Origin: Reichenbachiella carrageenanivorans | Lineage (GTDB): Bacteria; Bacteroidota; Bacteroidia; Cytophagales; Cyclobacteriaceae | Length of the DNA: 64,000 nt | Reading direction: 5' to 3' | Assembly: GCF_025639805.1 (NCBI RefSeq) | Contig: NZ_CP106735.1 | Location: 1,614,001-1,678,000, forward strand | Shown: positions 43,805 through 52,127 of the stretch, in pieces | Layout: every line of letters starts with the position of its first letter | How positions within the stretch are numbered: the first letter of the stretch is position 1 | Notes under the pieces: model-generated | What the model saw: the letters and a program-made list of their open reading frames with translations, nothing else | Databases searched by the model: none | What the model was told of the DNA's origin: nothing | Program-made: the position numbers and the translations under genes

Positions 43805-44809
43805 TTAAAAATCTTCGTCTAAACTAAATTTCAGTGAATCGTCACTGGCATCTTTCATAACGCCCGCTTTTTGATATTCTGCCACTCTTTTTTCGAAGAA
43901 GTTTGTTTTTCCCTGTAGGGAAATCATCTCCATGAAATCAAATGGGTTTGTTGCGTTGTATTGTTTCGAACAGCCTAGCTCTAACAGTAATCTGTCAGCT
44001 ACGAATTCTATATATTGACACATCAACTCTGCGTTCATTCCAATCAACTTTACAGGAATAGCATCTGTGACAAATTCTTTTTCGATCTCTACTGCGTCAA
44101 TGATAATTTTCTCAACGGTCTCTGTTGGGAGTTTGTTGACCAGATGGTCATTATATAATAAACATGCAAAATCGCAGTGTAATCCTTCGTCTCTAGAGAT
44201 CAGTTCATTAGAAAAAGTAAGACCTGGCATGAGACCTCTTTTCTTCAACCAGAAGATTGAACAGAAGCTGCCAGAAAAGAAGATGCCTTCTACTGCTGCA
44301 AATGCAATGAGTCTTTCTGCAAATGAGCCATTGTCGATCCATCTTAATGCCCAATCGGCTTTTTTCTTTACGCAAGGAATGGTCTCCACTGCGTGGAATA
44401 ATTTATCTTTTTCTTTATTGTCTCTTACATAGGTGTCGATTAATAAAGAATAAGTTTCTGAGTGAATATTTTCGATGGCAATTTGAAAGCCATAGAAAAA
44501 TTTGGCTTCGGTATACTGTACTTCGGATACAAAATTTTCTGCAAGATTTTCATTGACGATGCCATCGCTGGCAGCAAAGAAGGCAAGTACATGGGTAATA
44601 AAATGACGCTCGCCGTCATTCAAATTCTCCCAGTCTTTCAGGTCTTGACTCAAGTCTATTTCTTCTGCTGTCCAGAAGCTTGCTTCAGCTTTTTTATAGA
44701 ACTGCCAGATGTCATTTTTTTCTATGGGAAAGAGAACGAACCTGTCCTTATTCTCTTTTAGTATGGGTTCGTCTTGTGGGTTTTCTTTTGCCATTTTAAT
44801 TCGCTTCAT
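43805..44809 (-). CDS. nrdB: Ribonucleoside-diphosphate reductase beta subunit (class Ia, eukaryote-like)
   Basis: A 334-aa radical-generating subunit. By alignment from memory with mouse R2 the diiron ligands are Asp82, Glu113 and His116, and the radical tyrosine is Tyr120 in [25 protein letters not shown] and [16 protein letters not shown] are typical of the eukaryote-like clade. Start: the ATG at 44809 gives [10 protein letters not shown]; an ATG 15 bp downstream is equally plausible. No promoter box fitting TAnnTTTG was found upstream, and no NrdR-type box pair was clear. First gene of nrdB-nrdA. Confidence 0.96.
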   Translation of the reverse strand: MKRIKMAKENPQDEPILKENKDRFVLFPIEKNDIWQFYKKAEASFWTAEEIDLSQDLKDWENLNDGERHFITHVLAFFAASDGIVNENLAENFVSEVQYTEAKFFYGFQIAIENIHSETYSLLIDTYVRDNKEKDKLFHAVETIPCVKKKADWALRWIDNGSFAERLIAFAAVEGIFFSGSFCSIFWLKKRGLMPGLTFSNELISRDEGLHCDFACLLYNDHLVNKLPTETVEKIIIDAVEIEKEFVTDAIPVKLIGMNAELMCQYIEFVADRLLLELGCSKQYNATNPFDFMEMISLQGKTNFFEKRVAEYQKAGVMKDASDDSLKFSLDEDF

Positions 44810-45183
44810 TTTTTTTCGAAAAAGACAAATAACAGTCGTGACTAATGAAACTGGAGCCAGTCATTATTCGCCTTTTTCTTGTTCTGCTTGCAGCAAAACA
44901 GTGGTATTCATTTTTTCTATTGGAGTACCTGTCCGTTAGTGTGTCGAGTCCTTTGAACAGGCTCTACAAATATGAAAAAAAGACACTTAAAAGACAAGGC
45001 GGAAAAGGCTCTGAATTTCTGTTTTTAAGGACAGATAAAAAATCTTTTAAAACGTTGAAATATAGCTTGTTGTAATCCCCTATTTTAAATGATAACTTGC
45101 ACTAAAATAGCGTTGAATCGAAGGGTAAAAAAAGTTGATTTATTTTTAATTTTTTTATGTCAGTTAAAATGCTAGTAAAAGGG
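44810..45183. other. Intergenic region between nrdB and the rplU promoter
   Basis: This 374-bp AT-rich stretch holds no gene I can support. An open frame of 76 codons at 44845-45075 lacks any family resemblance or promoter and is likely chance. The nrdB promoter should lie here, but no consensus was found. Confidence 0.6.
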
Positions 45184-45214
45184 TTTGATTTCTATCGTAT
45201 AAGTCTTACTTTTG
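45184..45214 (+). promoter_or_regulatory. rplU-rpmA promoter (perfect Bacteroidota consensus)
   Basis: TTTG at 45184-45187 and TACTTTTG at 45207-45214 are separated by exactly 19 bp. Transcription should start near 45221, giving a 29-nt leader and excluding the long upstream starts in the rplU frame. Confidence 0.85.
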
Positions 45215-45249
45215 CAAACCAATTTTTAAAACTGGATTTATTACAAATT

Positions 45250-45558
45250 ATGTACGCAATAGTTGATATAGCCGGTAAGCAGTTCAAAGTAACGCAAGAT
45301 CAGTTCGTTTACACTCCTCGTTTGGAGGGTGAAGCTGGCGCTTCCGTAGAATTTGACCGAGTATTGTTGATAGACAATGACGGGAAGGTCAAAGTAGGTG
45401 CCCCTACAGTAAAGGGTGCCAAAGTTTCAGGTAAAATCCTTGCTCAGGAGAAAGACGATAAAATACTCGTCTTCAAGAAGAAGAGAAGGAAAGGATACAA
45501 GGTAAAAAATGGCCACAGACAGTCATTAACTAAAGTTTTAATCGAAAATATTAAATAA
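45250..45558 (+). CDS. rplU: 50S ribosomal protein L21
   Basis: A 102-aa L21 that binds 23S rRNA. It begins MYAIVDIAGKQFKVTQ, the family N-terminus, and ends with the basic KKRRKGYKVKNGHRQSLTKV. The frame is open from 45157, but a consensus promoter sits inside that part, so the ATG at 45250 is the correct start. rpmA follows after 9 bp, the standard rplU-rpmA pair. Confidence 0.97.
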   Translation: MYAIVDIAGKQFKVTQDQFVYTPRLEGEAGASVEFDRVLLIDNDGKVKVGAPTVKGAKVSGKILAQEKDDKILVFKKKRRKGYKVKNGHRQSLTKVLIENIK

Positions 45559-45567
45559 TATAATACC

Positions 45568-45834
45568 ATGGCACATAAGAAAGGAGCAGGTAGTTCGAAA
45601 AACGGAAGAGAGTCCCATAGTAAACGATTGGGAGTAAAGATATTTGGCGGTCAAGATATTATCGCTGGAAATATCATCGTAAGACAACGAGGAACTAAGC
45701 ATCATCCCGGAACAAACGTGGGTATCGGTAAAGATCACACTTTGTTTGCATTGACTGACGGTGTGGTTGAGTTCAGAAAAGGAAGACAAAATAGATCTTT
45801 TGTTTCTGTAGTTACTCCAGAAGCCAAGGCTTAA
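45568..45834 (+). CDS. rpmA: 50S ribosomal protein L27
   Basis: An 88-aa L27 whose N-terminus reaches the peptidyl-transferase centre. [16 protein letters not shown] shows no Firmicutes-type cleavable extension, and [25 protein letters not shown] and [11 protein letters not shown] are family signatures. Co-transcribed with rplU; transcription ends at the palindromic terminator 23 bp downstream. Confidence 0.98.
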   Translation: MAHKKGAGSSKNGRESHSKRLGVKIFGGQDIIAGNIIVRQRGTKHHPGTNVGIGKDHTLFALTDGVVEFRKGRQNRSFVSVVTPEAKA

Positions 45835-45856
45835 GTTTAGTCTTAGAGAATATATA

Positions 45857-45888
45857 AAAACCCATCATGATTAATCATGATGGGTTTT
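45857..45888. terminator. Perfect 32-bp palindromic terminator
   Basis: AAAACCCATCATGATT and its exact reverse complement give a stem with A and T tails on both sides. It can end rplU-rpmA on the plus strand and the convergent gene at 45910 on the minus strand. Confidence 0.88.
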
Positions 45889-45909
45889 CTTGTTTGCGTC
45901 TATTGCTTC

Positions 45910-46836
45910 TTAGTTATTTCCTTCCTTTAGTTGGTTCAAGTCAAATTCATTGAGGAATTTTCGAGCTTCGTTGAGGTTTTGGAATTCAAAATTTTGACTG
46001 CCACCTCCTGTGGTTAAAATTTCTATCTTGATGGCAAGAATGCGAGGGTCGTTGTGTAATGGGTCGTCTACAAATTGAGTAGCGTCGGTGATTTTGAAAT
46101 CGCTGGCGGATTTTTGTGTAGATAGTTTTACCGTCCTTCTTTTGATACGTTTGCAATAAGAGCATTTATAATGTTTAATTAATTCGCCCTCTTCATTGTC
46201 GGAGGCTTCTTGTGTGATCTCTTCTTTTTCTAGCTTCAAAGTCTGAAATCCACAACGGTCGCATTCGAGTGCATGAAGCCGGCCTTCGTATTTTTCAATA
46301 AGGGTGTCTCCAGTTTCTACATCGATCCACACATCATAATCTACCGAAAACACATTTTCTTCTGCTTGCATACCCTCGTCGAGATAGGCGTCTTCTTCCT
46401 CTTCGCTGAGCAGTTTCATCTTGTTGCCAGATTTGGGGTTTATCCTCGGTGCGTATCGGTGATATTTTAGTCGTCTGGCTTGTTGAGAGGGGTAGTAAAA
46501 TTTAAGCATTAAGACGGCTACATATCCATACAATACGCCAATACAAAGTGCTATAAACAACCGGATCCAGAACCACATAAAAGAATGCGTAAGGCCTTCT
46601 GCTGCGTAGGTGTTGCAAATAAAAAATATGGCAGCAGCGATTGAAATATGCATGCTTAGCAGGTAGCTGTATTCGCGTTTGCTGATGAGGTCATATTTTT
46701 CTTTATGTGTTTTGGTGCGAACCAGTTTGATTTTAAAGGTTATAAATATTAAAATCCCTACGGTTATCGCTATCGGAGATAGGATAAACATGGTGGAGTT
46801 CCAGTTGATTAAAAAATTTACGATTGATTGGCTCAT
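45910..46836 (-). CDS. Membrane protein with cytoplasmic zinc-ribbon-like motif, unknown function
   Basis: A 308-aa protein I cannot name. Three spans lie at about 13-37, 57-77 and 88-112. A charged region follows (about 120-190) with EEEEDAYLDEGM, then two CxxC pairs, Cys192/Cys195 (ECDRCGF) and Cys225/Cys228 (YKCSYCKR), spaced 29 apart as in a zinc ribbon. The last 60 residues are helical. The ribbon suggests metal-dependent protein or nucleic-acid contact. It ends at the palindromic terminator shared with rpmA. Function unknown. Confidence 0.7.
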   Translation of the reverse strand: MSQSIVNFLINWNSTMFILSPIAITVGILIFITFKIKLVRTKTHKEKYDLISKREYSYLLSMHISIAAAIFFICNTYAAEGLTHSFMWFWIRLFIALCIGVLYGYVAVLMLKFYYPSQQARRLKYHRYAPRINPKSGNKMKLLSEEEEDAYLDEGMQAEENVFSVDYDVWIDVETGDTLIEKYEGRLHALECDRCGFQTLKLEKEEITQEASDNEEGELIKHYKCSYCKRIKRRTVKLSTQKSASDFKITDATQFVDDPLHNDPRILAIKIEILTTGGGSQNFEFQNLNEARKFLNEFDLNQLKEGNN

Positions 46837-47275
46837 TGTGTCGTTAGAATTAAGTGGTTTTGTAGTTAAGTGTCAAGTTATGATTGACCCCAAATGGAAT
46901 AGGATCAACATAAAGATAGAAAAAAATATGTGCCGAGAAGATTAGGATTGTCGTATTTCGATACTTAGGGTATTGTTGTTCGTATGGATTTATAAGAGGT
47001 GTTTCTCAATTAACCGCTTTAATTTTTTAGTGCTTAATTGTTTTTTAGAAGTGATGGAATCAAATTTTTAGATTGTTTATGATATGATGTCCTGCTTAGC
47101 GTACTATCAATTTTCAAATTACCACCCCTAACCTTATATTTGAAAAAACAGATGCTACGATTAAATTACATTAGTTGTAAGATTGTTGGGTTAGATTGTG
47201 AAATATTGTTAGTGGCACGGAATTTTCTTGAAAAAGGTGTTGTTCAATTTTTAAATAGTATTTAACCTGTCAAAA
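46837..47275. other. Intergenic region upstream of the TPR lipoprotein gene
   Basis: This 439-bp AT-rich stretch holds the promoter at 47112-47142 and a 37-codon open frame (47152-47265) beginning next to the expected transcription start. Nothing else is recognisable. Confidence 0.6.
47112..47142 (+). promoter_or_regulatory. Predicted promoter of the TPR lipoprotein gene
   Basis: TATATTTG at 47135-47142 is a perfect -7 box; TTTC at 47112-47115 is one base from TTTG at exactly 19 bp. The leader to the GTG start is about 125 nt. Confidence 0.6.
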
Positions 47276-48286
47276 GTGAAGCAAAGAGTTATCGGTATTG
47301 GGTTCTTGTTAGTTTGTTTGGGTAGTTGTATCCAAATAGAAAACACGAATGATACTCAGGTCAAAAAATCTATCGTTACCGATGTGTCAGACTTGGGGGT
47401 AGATGTCGTTTCTGAATCTGAGCATGAGGCCATTTCGTTACTAGGAAAGAAGCTTTACGCACCCATCATTCCCTCATCTGTATTAGAGAAAAGAAAGAAG
47501 GAATTGGCGCAAGCCGAAGAGAATTTTAGTAGCCATCCCGATAGCTTAGCCAACATCATATGGTATGGACGCCGGTTGGCATATCTCTATCAATACAAGC
47601 ATGCCATCCAGATATATACTTTGGGGCTCAATAAATTTCCTGAATCGTATAAGCTATATAGGCATAGAGGACATAGGTATTTGACACTTCGTTATTTTGA
47701 CAAGGCTATTCAGGATTTGGAAAAGGCGGTTTTTTATTCGCGTAACTCTCCAAACGAAATGGAAAGTGATGGACTGCCCAACAGAAGAAATATCCCTAGA
47801 AATTCTGTACATTTCAATATTTGGTATCACTTAGGGATGGCTTATTACATGAAGGGAAATTATGATAAAAGTGTGTCTGCTTATAAGGCATGTATCTCTA
47901 TAGCCGACAACGACGACATGCTTGTAGCAGCCACTGATTGGCTCTATATGACCTATCGAAAAACGGGAAATATAGCAGCAGCAGAGGCATTGTTAGCGCC
48001 GATCAAAACCAGAATGAATGTGATCGAAAACTATGCTTATCACAATAGACTCCTGATGTATAAGGGTATTAAAAAGCCAGAACAATTATTTGATCCTAGT
48101 AAAGGATCAGACATGGCCATAGATGATGTGACCATAGGCTATGGCGTTGGCAATTGGTACTACTATAATGGCAATACGGATAAGGCCTTGGCTATTTTCA
48201 ATCAAATGATGGAAAGCCCCTACTGGCAGGCTTTTGGATATATCGCAGCGGAGGTAGAGTTGTCCAATTTGGGTAATGGTTCTTAA
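47276..48286 (+). CDS. TPR-containing lipoprotein
   Basis: A 336-aa predicted lipoprotein. It starts at a GTG (47276). The signal peptide IGFLLVCLGSC gives an anchor Cys at residue 18. Residues about 90-220 show TPR-like helix pairs (HAIQIYTLGLNKFPESYKLY, FDKAIQDLEKAVFYS, WYHLGMAYYMKGNYDKSVSAY) and further repeats follow to the end. It probably acts as a scaffold in the envelope; no partner is indicated. Its stop overlaps the stop of the convergent ferredoxin reductase gene by 4 bp. Confidence 0.78.
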   Translation: MKQRVIGIGFLLVCLGSCIQIENTNDTQVKKSIVTDVSDLGVDVVSESEHEAISLLGKKLYAPIIPSSVLEKRKKELAQAEENFSSHPDSLANIIWYGRRLAYLYQYKHAIQIYTLGLNKFPESYKLYRHRGHRYLTLRYFDKAIQDLEKAVFYSRNSPNEMESDGLPNRRNIPRNSVHFNIWYHLGMAYYMKGNYDKSVSAYKACISIADNDDMLVAATDWLYMTYRKTGNIAAAEALLAPIKTRMNVIENYAYHNRLLMYKGIKKPEQLFDPSKGSDMAIDDVTIGYGVGNWYYYNGNTDKALAIFNQMMESPYWQAFGYIAAEVELSNLGNGS

Positions 48287-49380
48287 CCAATCTCTATTTT
48301 TACATCGTCGCTTTCTGGATGCCCCACACATAGGAGTACATATCCTTCCGCTTTTTCCTCATCAGATAATCCATCGTCTTCGTCCATTTTGATAGAGCCC
48401 TCTAGGCATTTGCCTCTGCAGGCAGTACATAGACCGCTTTGACAAGAGTAGGGCAAGTCTATGTTTCTATCCAAACCCGCTTCCAAAATGGTCTTGTTGG
48501 CAGGCACCTCATAGATATACTCTTCTCCTTCGAGAACTACGGTCACTTCGTGAGCACCATTTGCATCTGCAATGATGGCACTTGGAGAAGTATTGCCTGC
48601 TACGAAACTTTCTTTGAACTTCTTGTCTTCAGGAATTTTCAATTCCTCTAATGCCTCCCAAACGATATTCATCAATGGCTCAGGGCCACACGTCATAAAT
48701 GAGAAGTCTGAGTAACTATCTTCTTTCAGCTCTGTGATGATTTGAGTTATTTTTTCTCTGGTCATATAGCCTGTGTGACCCGTCCAATCCGAAGGGGGAG
48801 TCTCAAGAAAATGAATCACATCTAGTCGATTTTGATACTCCGTTTGTAAATTTTTGATTGTATTTTTGAATATAATCGAATCCATATCTCGGTTGGCGTA
48901 TACTAGAGATACCTTGCTATCTGGCTCTTGTTTCAAGAGAGACTTAGCAATAGATAGTAATGGCGTCACACCACTACCTCCACCAAAGAGGAAAACTTGT
49001 TTTTTGTTTCCTGCATTGATATCTAGTACGAACGATCCCATAGGTTCCATGATTTGGATCACATCGCCAGCTTTCACTTCGTTATTGATGTAGTTGGACA
49101 TGATGCCTCCCACTACGGCTTTCACCGTTACGGCAGGTAGCTCGCCTAATGCTGGAGCGCTACATAGAGAGTAGGCCCTGCGTACTTTTTTGCCATTGAT
49201 GGTCAAGATCAGGGTGATGAATTGCCCAGGTTGATAGTTGAGGTCTCCGCTTTCAGGTTGCTCAAACACTAACGTAACGGCATCGTTGGTTTCTTTGACC
49301 ACCTCTTTTACGGTCAGGTTGATATACCTTGAGTCGTTATTTTCTTTTTTCTTTTTTTTCTTGAAAAAACTAAAAGCCAT
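48283..49380 (-). CDS. PaaE/Hmp-like ferredoxin reductase with C-terminal 2Fe-2S domain
   Basis: A 365-aa flavoprotein reductase. The FAD-binding part has RRAYSLCSAP (RxYS motif), the NAD(P) part FGGGSGVTPLLSIAKSLL and FMTCGPEPLMN, and the C-terminal plant-type ferredoxin holds Cys313, Cys318, Cys321 and Cys351. This is the layout of PaaE, the phenylacetyl-CoA epoxidase reductase, and related oxygenase reductases. No PaaABCD subunits are nearby, so the partner is unknown. The N-terminus has a KKKKKK tract. A perfect consensus promoter lies upstream. Confidence 0.85.
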   Translation of the reverse strand: MAFSFFKKKKKKENNDSRYINLTVKEVVKETNDAVTLVFEQPESGDLNYQPGQFITLILTINGKKVRRAYSLCSAPALGELPAVTVKAVVGGIMSNYINNEVKAGDVIQIMEPMGSFVLDINAGNKKQVFLFGGGSGVTPLLSIAKSLLKQEPDSKVSLVYANRDMDSIIFKNTIKNLQTEYQNRLDVIHFLETPPSDWTGHTGYMTREKITQIITELKEDSYSDFSFMTCGPEPLMNIVWEALEELKIPEDKKFKESFVAGNTSPSAIIADANGAHEVTVVLEGEEYIYEVPANKTILEAGLDRNIDLPYSCQSGLCTACRGKCLEGSIKMDEDDGLSDEEKAEGYVLLCVGHPESDDVKIEIG

Positions 49381-49396
49381 GCTGTATATTTTTTTG

Positions 49397-49410
49397 AGAG
49401 CAATTGCTCT
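49397..49410. promoter_or_regulatory. 14-bp palindrome in the leader of the ferredoxin reductase gene
   Basis: AGAGCAATTGCTCT is its own reverse complement and lies 17 bp before the ATG at 49380, between the predicted start of transcription and the gene. It could be an operator or an RNA hairpin over the ribosome landing site. It lacks a T run. Confidence 0.35.
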
Positions 49411-49439
49411 GTGTTTCTAATCGTGGATTTTTAGGAAGG

Positions 49440-49470
49440 CAAAATTAAATGCATTAGGGCTGCTGCCAAA
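49440..49470 (-). promoter_or_regulatory. Ferredoxin reductase promoter (perfect consensus)
   Basis: Minus-strand TTTG (49470-49467), 19-bp spacer and TAATTTTG (49447-49440). It starts directly after the stop of the small Cys-rich gene, so the reductase is transcribed independently. Confidence 0.8.
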
Positions 49471-49471
49471 A

Positions 49472-49645
49472 TCATTTGATAGACTTAATTGATGAGTGGA
49501 TAGGATTTGTTTTGGGAATGGAGATTTCACAATTCCCACATCCCTTGGCACATCCTTCTTTTGTAGAAAAATCTAAATATATTTTTTTAGCTACAAAAAA
49601 TGTAGCCAATCCAAAAAGTGCCCAAATCAATAATTCTTGTACCAT
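49472..49645 (-). CDS. FeoB-associated-like Cys-rich single-span membrane protein (57 aa)
   Basis: A 57-aa protein. It starts MVQELLIWALFGLATFFVAKK, one N-terminal span (about 3-20), then a short lysine-containing segment and GCAKGCGNC, a CxxxCxxC cluster (Cys32, Cys36, Cys39). This layout fits the FeoB-associated Cys-rich membrane protein group, though no feo gene is present here. The start at 49645 lies 12 bp after the inositol monophosphatase stop, so it is the last gene of that operon. Function, possibly metal or redox handling, is not shown by the sequence. Confidence 0.75.
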   Translation of the reverse strand: MVQELLIWALFGLATFFVAKKIYLDFSTKEGCAKGCGNCEISIPKTNPIHSSIKSIK

Positions 49646-49657
49646 TTCACTGCAAAA

Positions 49658-50443
49658 TTACCAGTGCTTTTTGATAATCGCTAGCATTTCGGCATGTATC
49701 GTGTTGGCAGCAAGTATTTCTCTGCCAAAGAGGTAATTGTCGCCACCAGAAAAGTCTGTGACTTTGCCGCCAGCTTCTTCTACGATGAGTGCACCTGCGG
49801 CGATATCCCAAGCGTTGAGGTTGTATTCGAAATAACCTTCGTAGCGGCCCAGTCCCACATATACGAGGTCTATTGCTGCACTACCGAGTCTTCGCAGCCC
49901 ATGTGCTTTTTGCATGAGCTGGTTGAGGATGGTTTGATATTGAGGCATTTTGTCGAAATTGGAATAAGGAAACCCTGTGGCGAGTAGGCTGTCTCCTAAG
50001 GTAGGTAGCTGAGATACCTGTATAGGTTTGTCATTGCAGTAAGCCCCTCCATTTTTGTAGGCATGAAAGCAGTCGTTGCGCCCGATGTCATACACTACGC
50101 CAGAAATTACTTCTTTGCCTTTGATGAGGGCAATGCTGGTGGAGTAGATAGGCAAGCCGTGGATGAAATTGGTGGTGCCATCTAGTGGGTCTATGATCCA
50201 TTTGTAAGTAGTGTCGGATTCTTTTTCGGTACCCTCTTCGGTGATGTAGCCTGCTTCTGGTAAGATTTCTTTGAGCCGAGTTACCATACGTTTTTCGGCT
50301 TCTTTGTCAACGTATGAAACTAGATCATTTTTCCCTTTGAGCTCTACGTCGTTGTATGAGAAAGTTTCTGCTTCTTTTTTAATAAACGCACCGCATTCAA
50401 GCGACAAGTCTACTACTTGTTGGGTGATGTTTTTTAGATTCAT
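49658..50443 (-). CDS. Inositol monophosphatase family protein
   Basis: A 261-aa Mg-dependent phosphatase. WIIDPLDGTTNFIHG is the family signature with the metal-binding Asp residues, EEGTEKESD supplies upstream ligand Glu, and WDIAAGALIVEEAGGKVTDF is the C-terminal signature. Length and motifs match SuhB-type proteins, which may dephosphorylate inositol phosphates or other sugar phosphates. It overlaps rsmI by 4 bp (ATGA) and is followed by the small Cys-rich gene. Confidence 0.9.
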   Translation of the reverse strand: MNLKNITQQVVDLSLECGAFIKKEAETFSYNDVELKGKNDLVSYVDKEAEKRMVTRLKEILPEAGYITEEGTEKESDTTYKWIIDPLDGTTNFIHGLPIYSTSIALIKGKEVISGVVYDIGRNDCFHAYKNGGAYCNDKPIQVSQLPTLGDSLLATGFPYSNFDKMPQYQTILNQLMQKAHGLRRLGSAAIDLVYVGLGRYEGYFEYNLNAWDIAAGALIVEEAGGKVTDFSGGDNYLFGREILAANTIHAEMLAIIKKHW

Positions 50444-51117
50444 TTTCCAGCTATTATCACTACTATTTCTCCTTTTATTTTCTGTTCGCCAAAGTGGTCG
50501 ATGATTTCTTGGATGCTGCCATTTACCGTTTCCTCATATAATTTAGTCAATTCTCTGGACACAGAAGCTTGACGGTCATAGCCGAGTGTTTCGCCAAACT
50601 GATTGAGTGCTTTGATCAATCGATGGGGAGATTCGTAGAAAACCATCGTTCGACTTTCTTCCACCAATGCTTGCAGGCGTGTTTGTCGTCCTTTTTTCTG
50701 AGGCAGAAACCCTTCGAAGACAAACCGGTCGCTGGGTAAGCCAGAAGCCACTAGGGCGGGTACGAATGCTGTAGCGCCAGGTAGGCATTCAAGTTTTACG
50801 CCAGCTTTTAGGCATGCTCTCACTAGTAAAAAACCAGGGTCGCTGATGGCAGGTGTGCCCGCATCGGAAACTAGCGCCATTTTTTTACCTGCGTTCAACT
50901 CTTCAATTAGCTTTTCAATTTGCTTGTGCTCGTTGAAAATATGATAACTCTTGAGTTGGCTTTTGATGTCGTAGTGCTTGAGCAAAGAGCCAGTTGTACG
51001 AGTGTCTTCGGCTAGAATCACATCTACAGTTTTTAATACTTCTAAGGCGCGAAGGGTAATGTCGGCCAGATTGCCGATAGGCGTGGGAACCAGATAGAGG
51101 GATGAATTAAATTCCAT
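50440..51117 (-). CDS. rsmI: 16S rRNA (cytidine1402-2'-O)-methyltransferase
   Basis: A 225-aa SAM-dependent methyltransferase of the tetrapyrrole methylase fold, adding 2'-O-methyl to C1402 in the 16S decoding centre. LYLVPTPIGNLADITLRAL, AEDTRTTGSLLKHY, ALVSDAGTPAISDPGFLLV and PSDRFVFEGFLP are family motifs. It lacks the roughly 50-residue C-terminal part seen in E. coli, which I believe is common in Bacteroidota. Its start overlaps the pterin dehydratase stop (TAATG) and its end overlaps the monophosphatase start. Confidence 0.95.
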   Translation of the reverse strand: MEFNSSLYLVPTPIGNLADITLRALEVLKTVDVILAEDTRTTGSLLKHYDIKSQLKSYHIFNEHKQIEKLIEELNAGKKMALVSDAGTPAISDPGFLLVRACLKAGVKLECLPGATAFVPALVASGLPSDRFVFEGFLPQKKGRQTRLQALVEESRTMVFYESPHRLIKALNQFGETLGYDRQASVSRELTKLYEETVNGSIQEIIDHFGEQKIKGEIVVIIAGK

Positions 51118-51350
51118 TAGTTGATCAGTGAGTCTATGACCTCGGCCAGTTTACGATCTTTTTCAGTAACAATGTTTCCTGCGTCGTGTGTAGTAAGCGT
51201 AATCGTTACTTGGTTATAGACATTGGACCAGTTGGGGTGATGATTCATTTTTTCGGCTTCGATGGCCACTTTGGTCATAAACCCAAAGGCAGCTGTAAAG
51301 TCTTTGAATTTGAATGTTTTGGAGAGGGTATTATTTGCTTCTTGCCACAT
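51117..51350 (-). CDS. 4a-hydroxytetrahydrobiopterin dehydratase (PCD/PhhB family), short form
   Basis: A 77-aa protein of the pterin carbinolamine dehydratase family. KMNHHPNW (His37, His38) and THDAGN (His55) form the pterin-binding active site, and [15 protein letters not shown] matches the family helix. Usual length is about 95-105 aa; the N-terminal strand is shortened. DAGN replaces the usual DAGG. No phenylalanine hydroxylase gene is in the window, so its pterin partner is elsewhere or it has another role. First gene of the rsmI operon. Confidence 0.85.
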   Translation of the reverse strand: MWQEANNTLSKTFKFKDFTAAFGFMTKVAIEAEKMNHHPNWSNVYNQVTITLTTHDAGNIVTEKDRKLAEVIDSLIN

Positions 51351-51456
51351 AGAGGTAAAAGTAAAGGGTGTGACTTACTTTGCCAAAGTTTAAAGTTTGG
51401 GAAAGTTCATCGGATCGAGTGCTAAATAGAAGTATTGGCTTTGTTATCATTGCGCT

Positions 51457-52116
51457 ATGCAAGTACCTACGATAGAATTGCTCGGCCTGCAGGTGACCGA
51501 GCCCATGACCTGGATCACCAATTGGATGGTGGCAGTTTCCTGTTTTGTGTTTGGACACCGATTGTTTCATGATGAGCAGGCGGATCTTTCTCAGAAATTC
51601 TGGGCGTTGTTTTTCCTGTTTATGGGTATGGCATCTATGACAGGCGGGGTGGCTCATGGGTTTATACATTACGTAGGGCATAAGTTTCACCACGGTGCTT
51701 GGCTGTTGAGCGGTATCGCTGTTTTTTGTGCGCAGCTAGCTGTATTGCCTTTGATCGAAAAGGATAAAGTGAGATCAGCGGTGCGTATATTTTGTTATGT
51801 GCAGCTCATGGCTATGTCGGCTTCGGTGCTCATTTTTCAGCATTTTTCTTGTGTGTTAGTCGATTCTGTTGTGGGATTGATTGGTGTGGTGATCCCAGTG
51901 TCATTGGTGCACTTTGCTAAGAACAAAGACCGAAGGTCTCTATGGGTGGTGATTGGAGTACTGACCAATCTATTACCTGCTATGATTCATTTACTCAAAT
52001 TTTCTATTAATGAATGGTTCAACTTCAATGACATCAGTCATGTCGTAATGATTGGATGCTTTTACGTGATGTATCGAGCAGCTGCAACCAGAGCTGTTGC
52101 TACAGTTGCAGCGTGA
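51457..52116 (+). CDS. Polytopic membrane protein with conserved-looking histidines, unknown function
   Basis: A 219-aa protein with about seven predicted spans. Histidines cluster at His67, His71, His75, His78 and His79 (GGVAHGFIHYVGHKFHHG), and an Asp192/His195 pair lies in DISHVVM. Ser60 and His67 on one span and His178 on another recall the CREST hydrolase superfamily (alkaline ceramidase, PAQR), but I cannot confirm it. No other domain. It converges, 11 bp apart, with the TRAP large permease gene. Confidence 0.65.
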   Translation: MQVPTIELLGLQVTEPMTWITNWMVAVSCFVFGHRLFHDEQADLSQKFWALFFLFMGMASMTGGVAHGFIHYVGHKFHHGAWLLSGIAVFCAQLAVLPLIEKDKVRSAVRIFCYVQLMAMSASVLIFQHFSCVLVDSVVGLIGVVIPVSLVHFAKNKDRRSLWVVIGVLTNLLPAMIHLLKFSINEWFNFNDISHVVMIGCFYVMYRAAATRAVATVAA

Positions 52117-52127
52117 TTAATTAATGC

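Noticed and set aside
44845..45075. Open frame of 76 codons between nrdB and rplU
   Set aside because: No promoter, no family resemblance, and composition is that of AT-rich intergenic DNA.
45157..45249. Upstream start for rplU
   Set aside because: A consensus promoter lies within this stretch and the family N-terminus begins at 45250.
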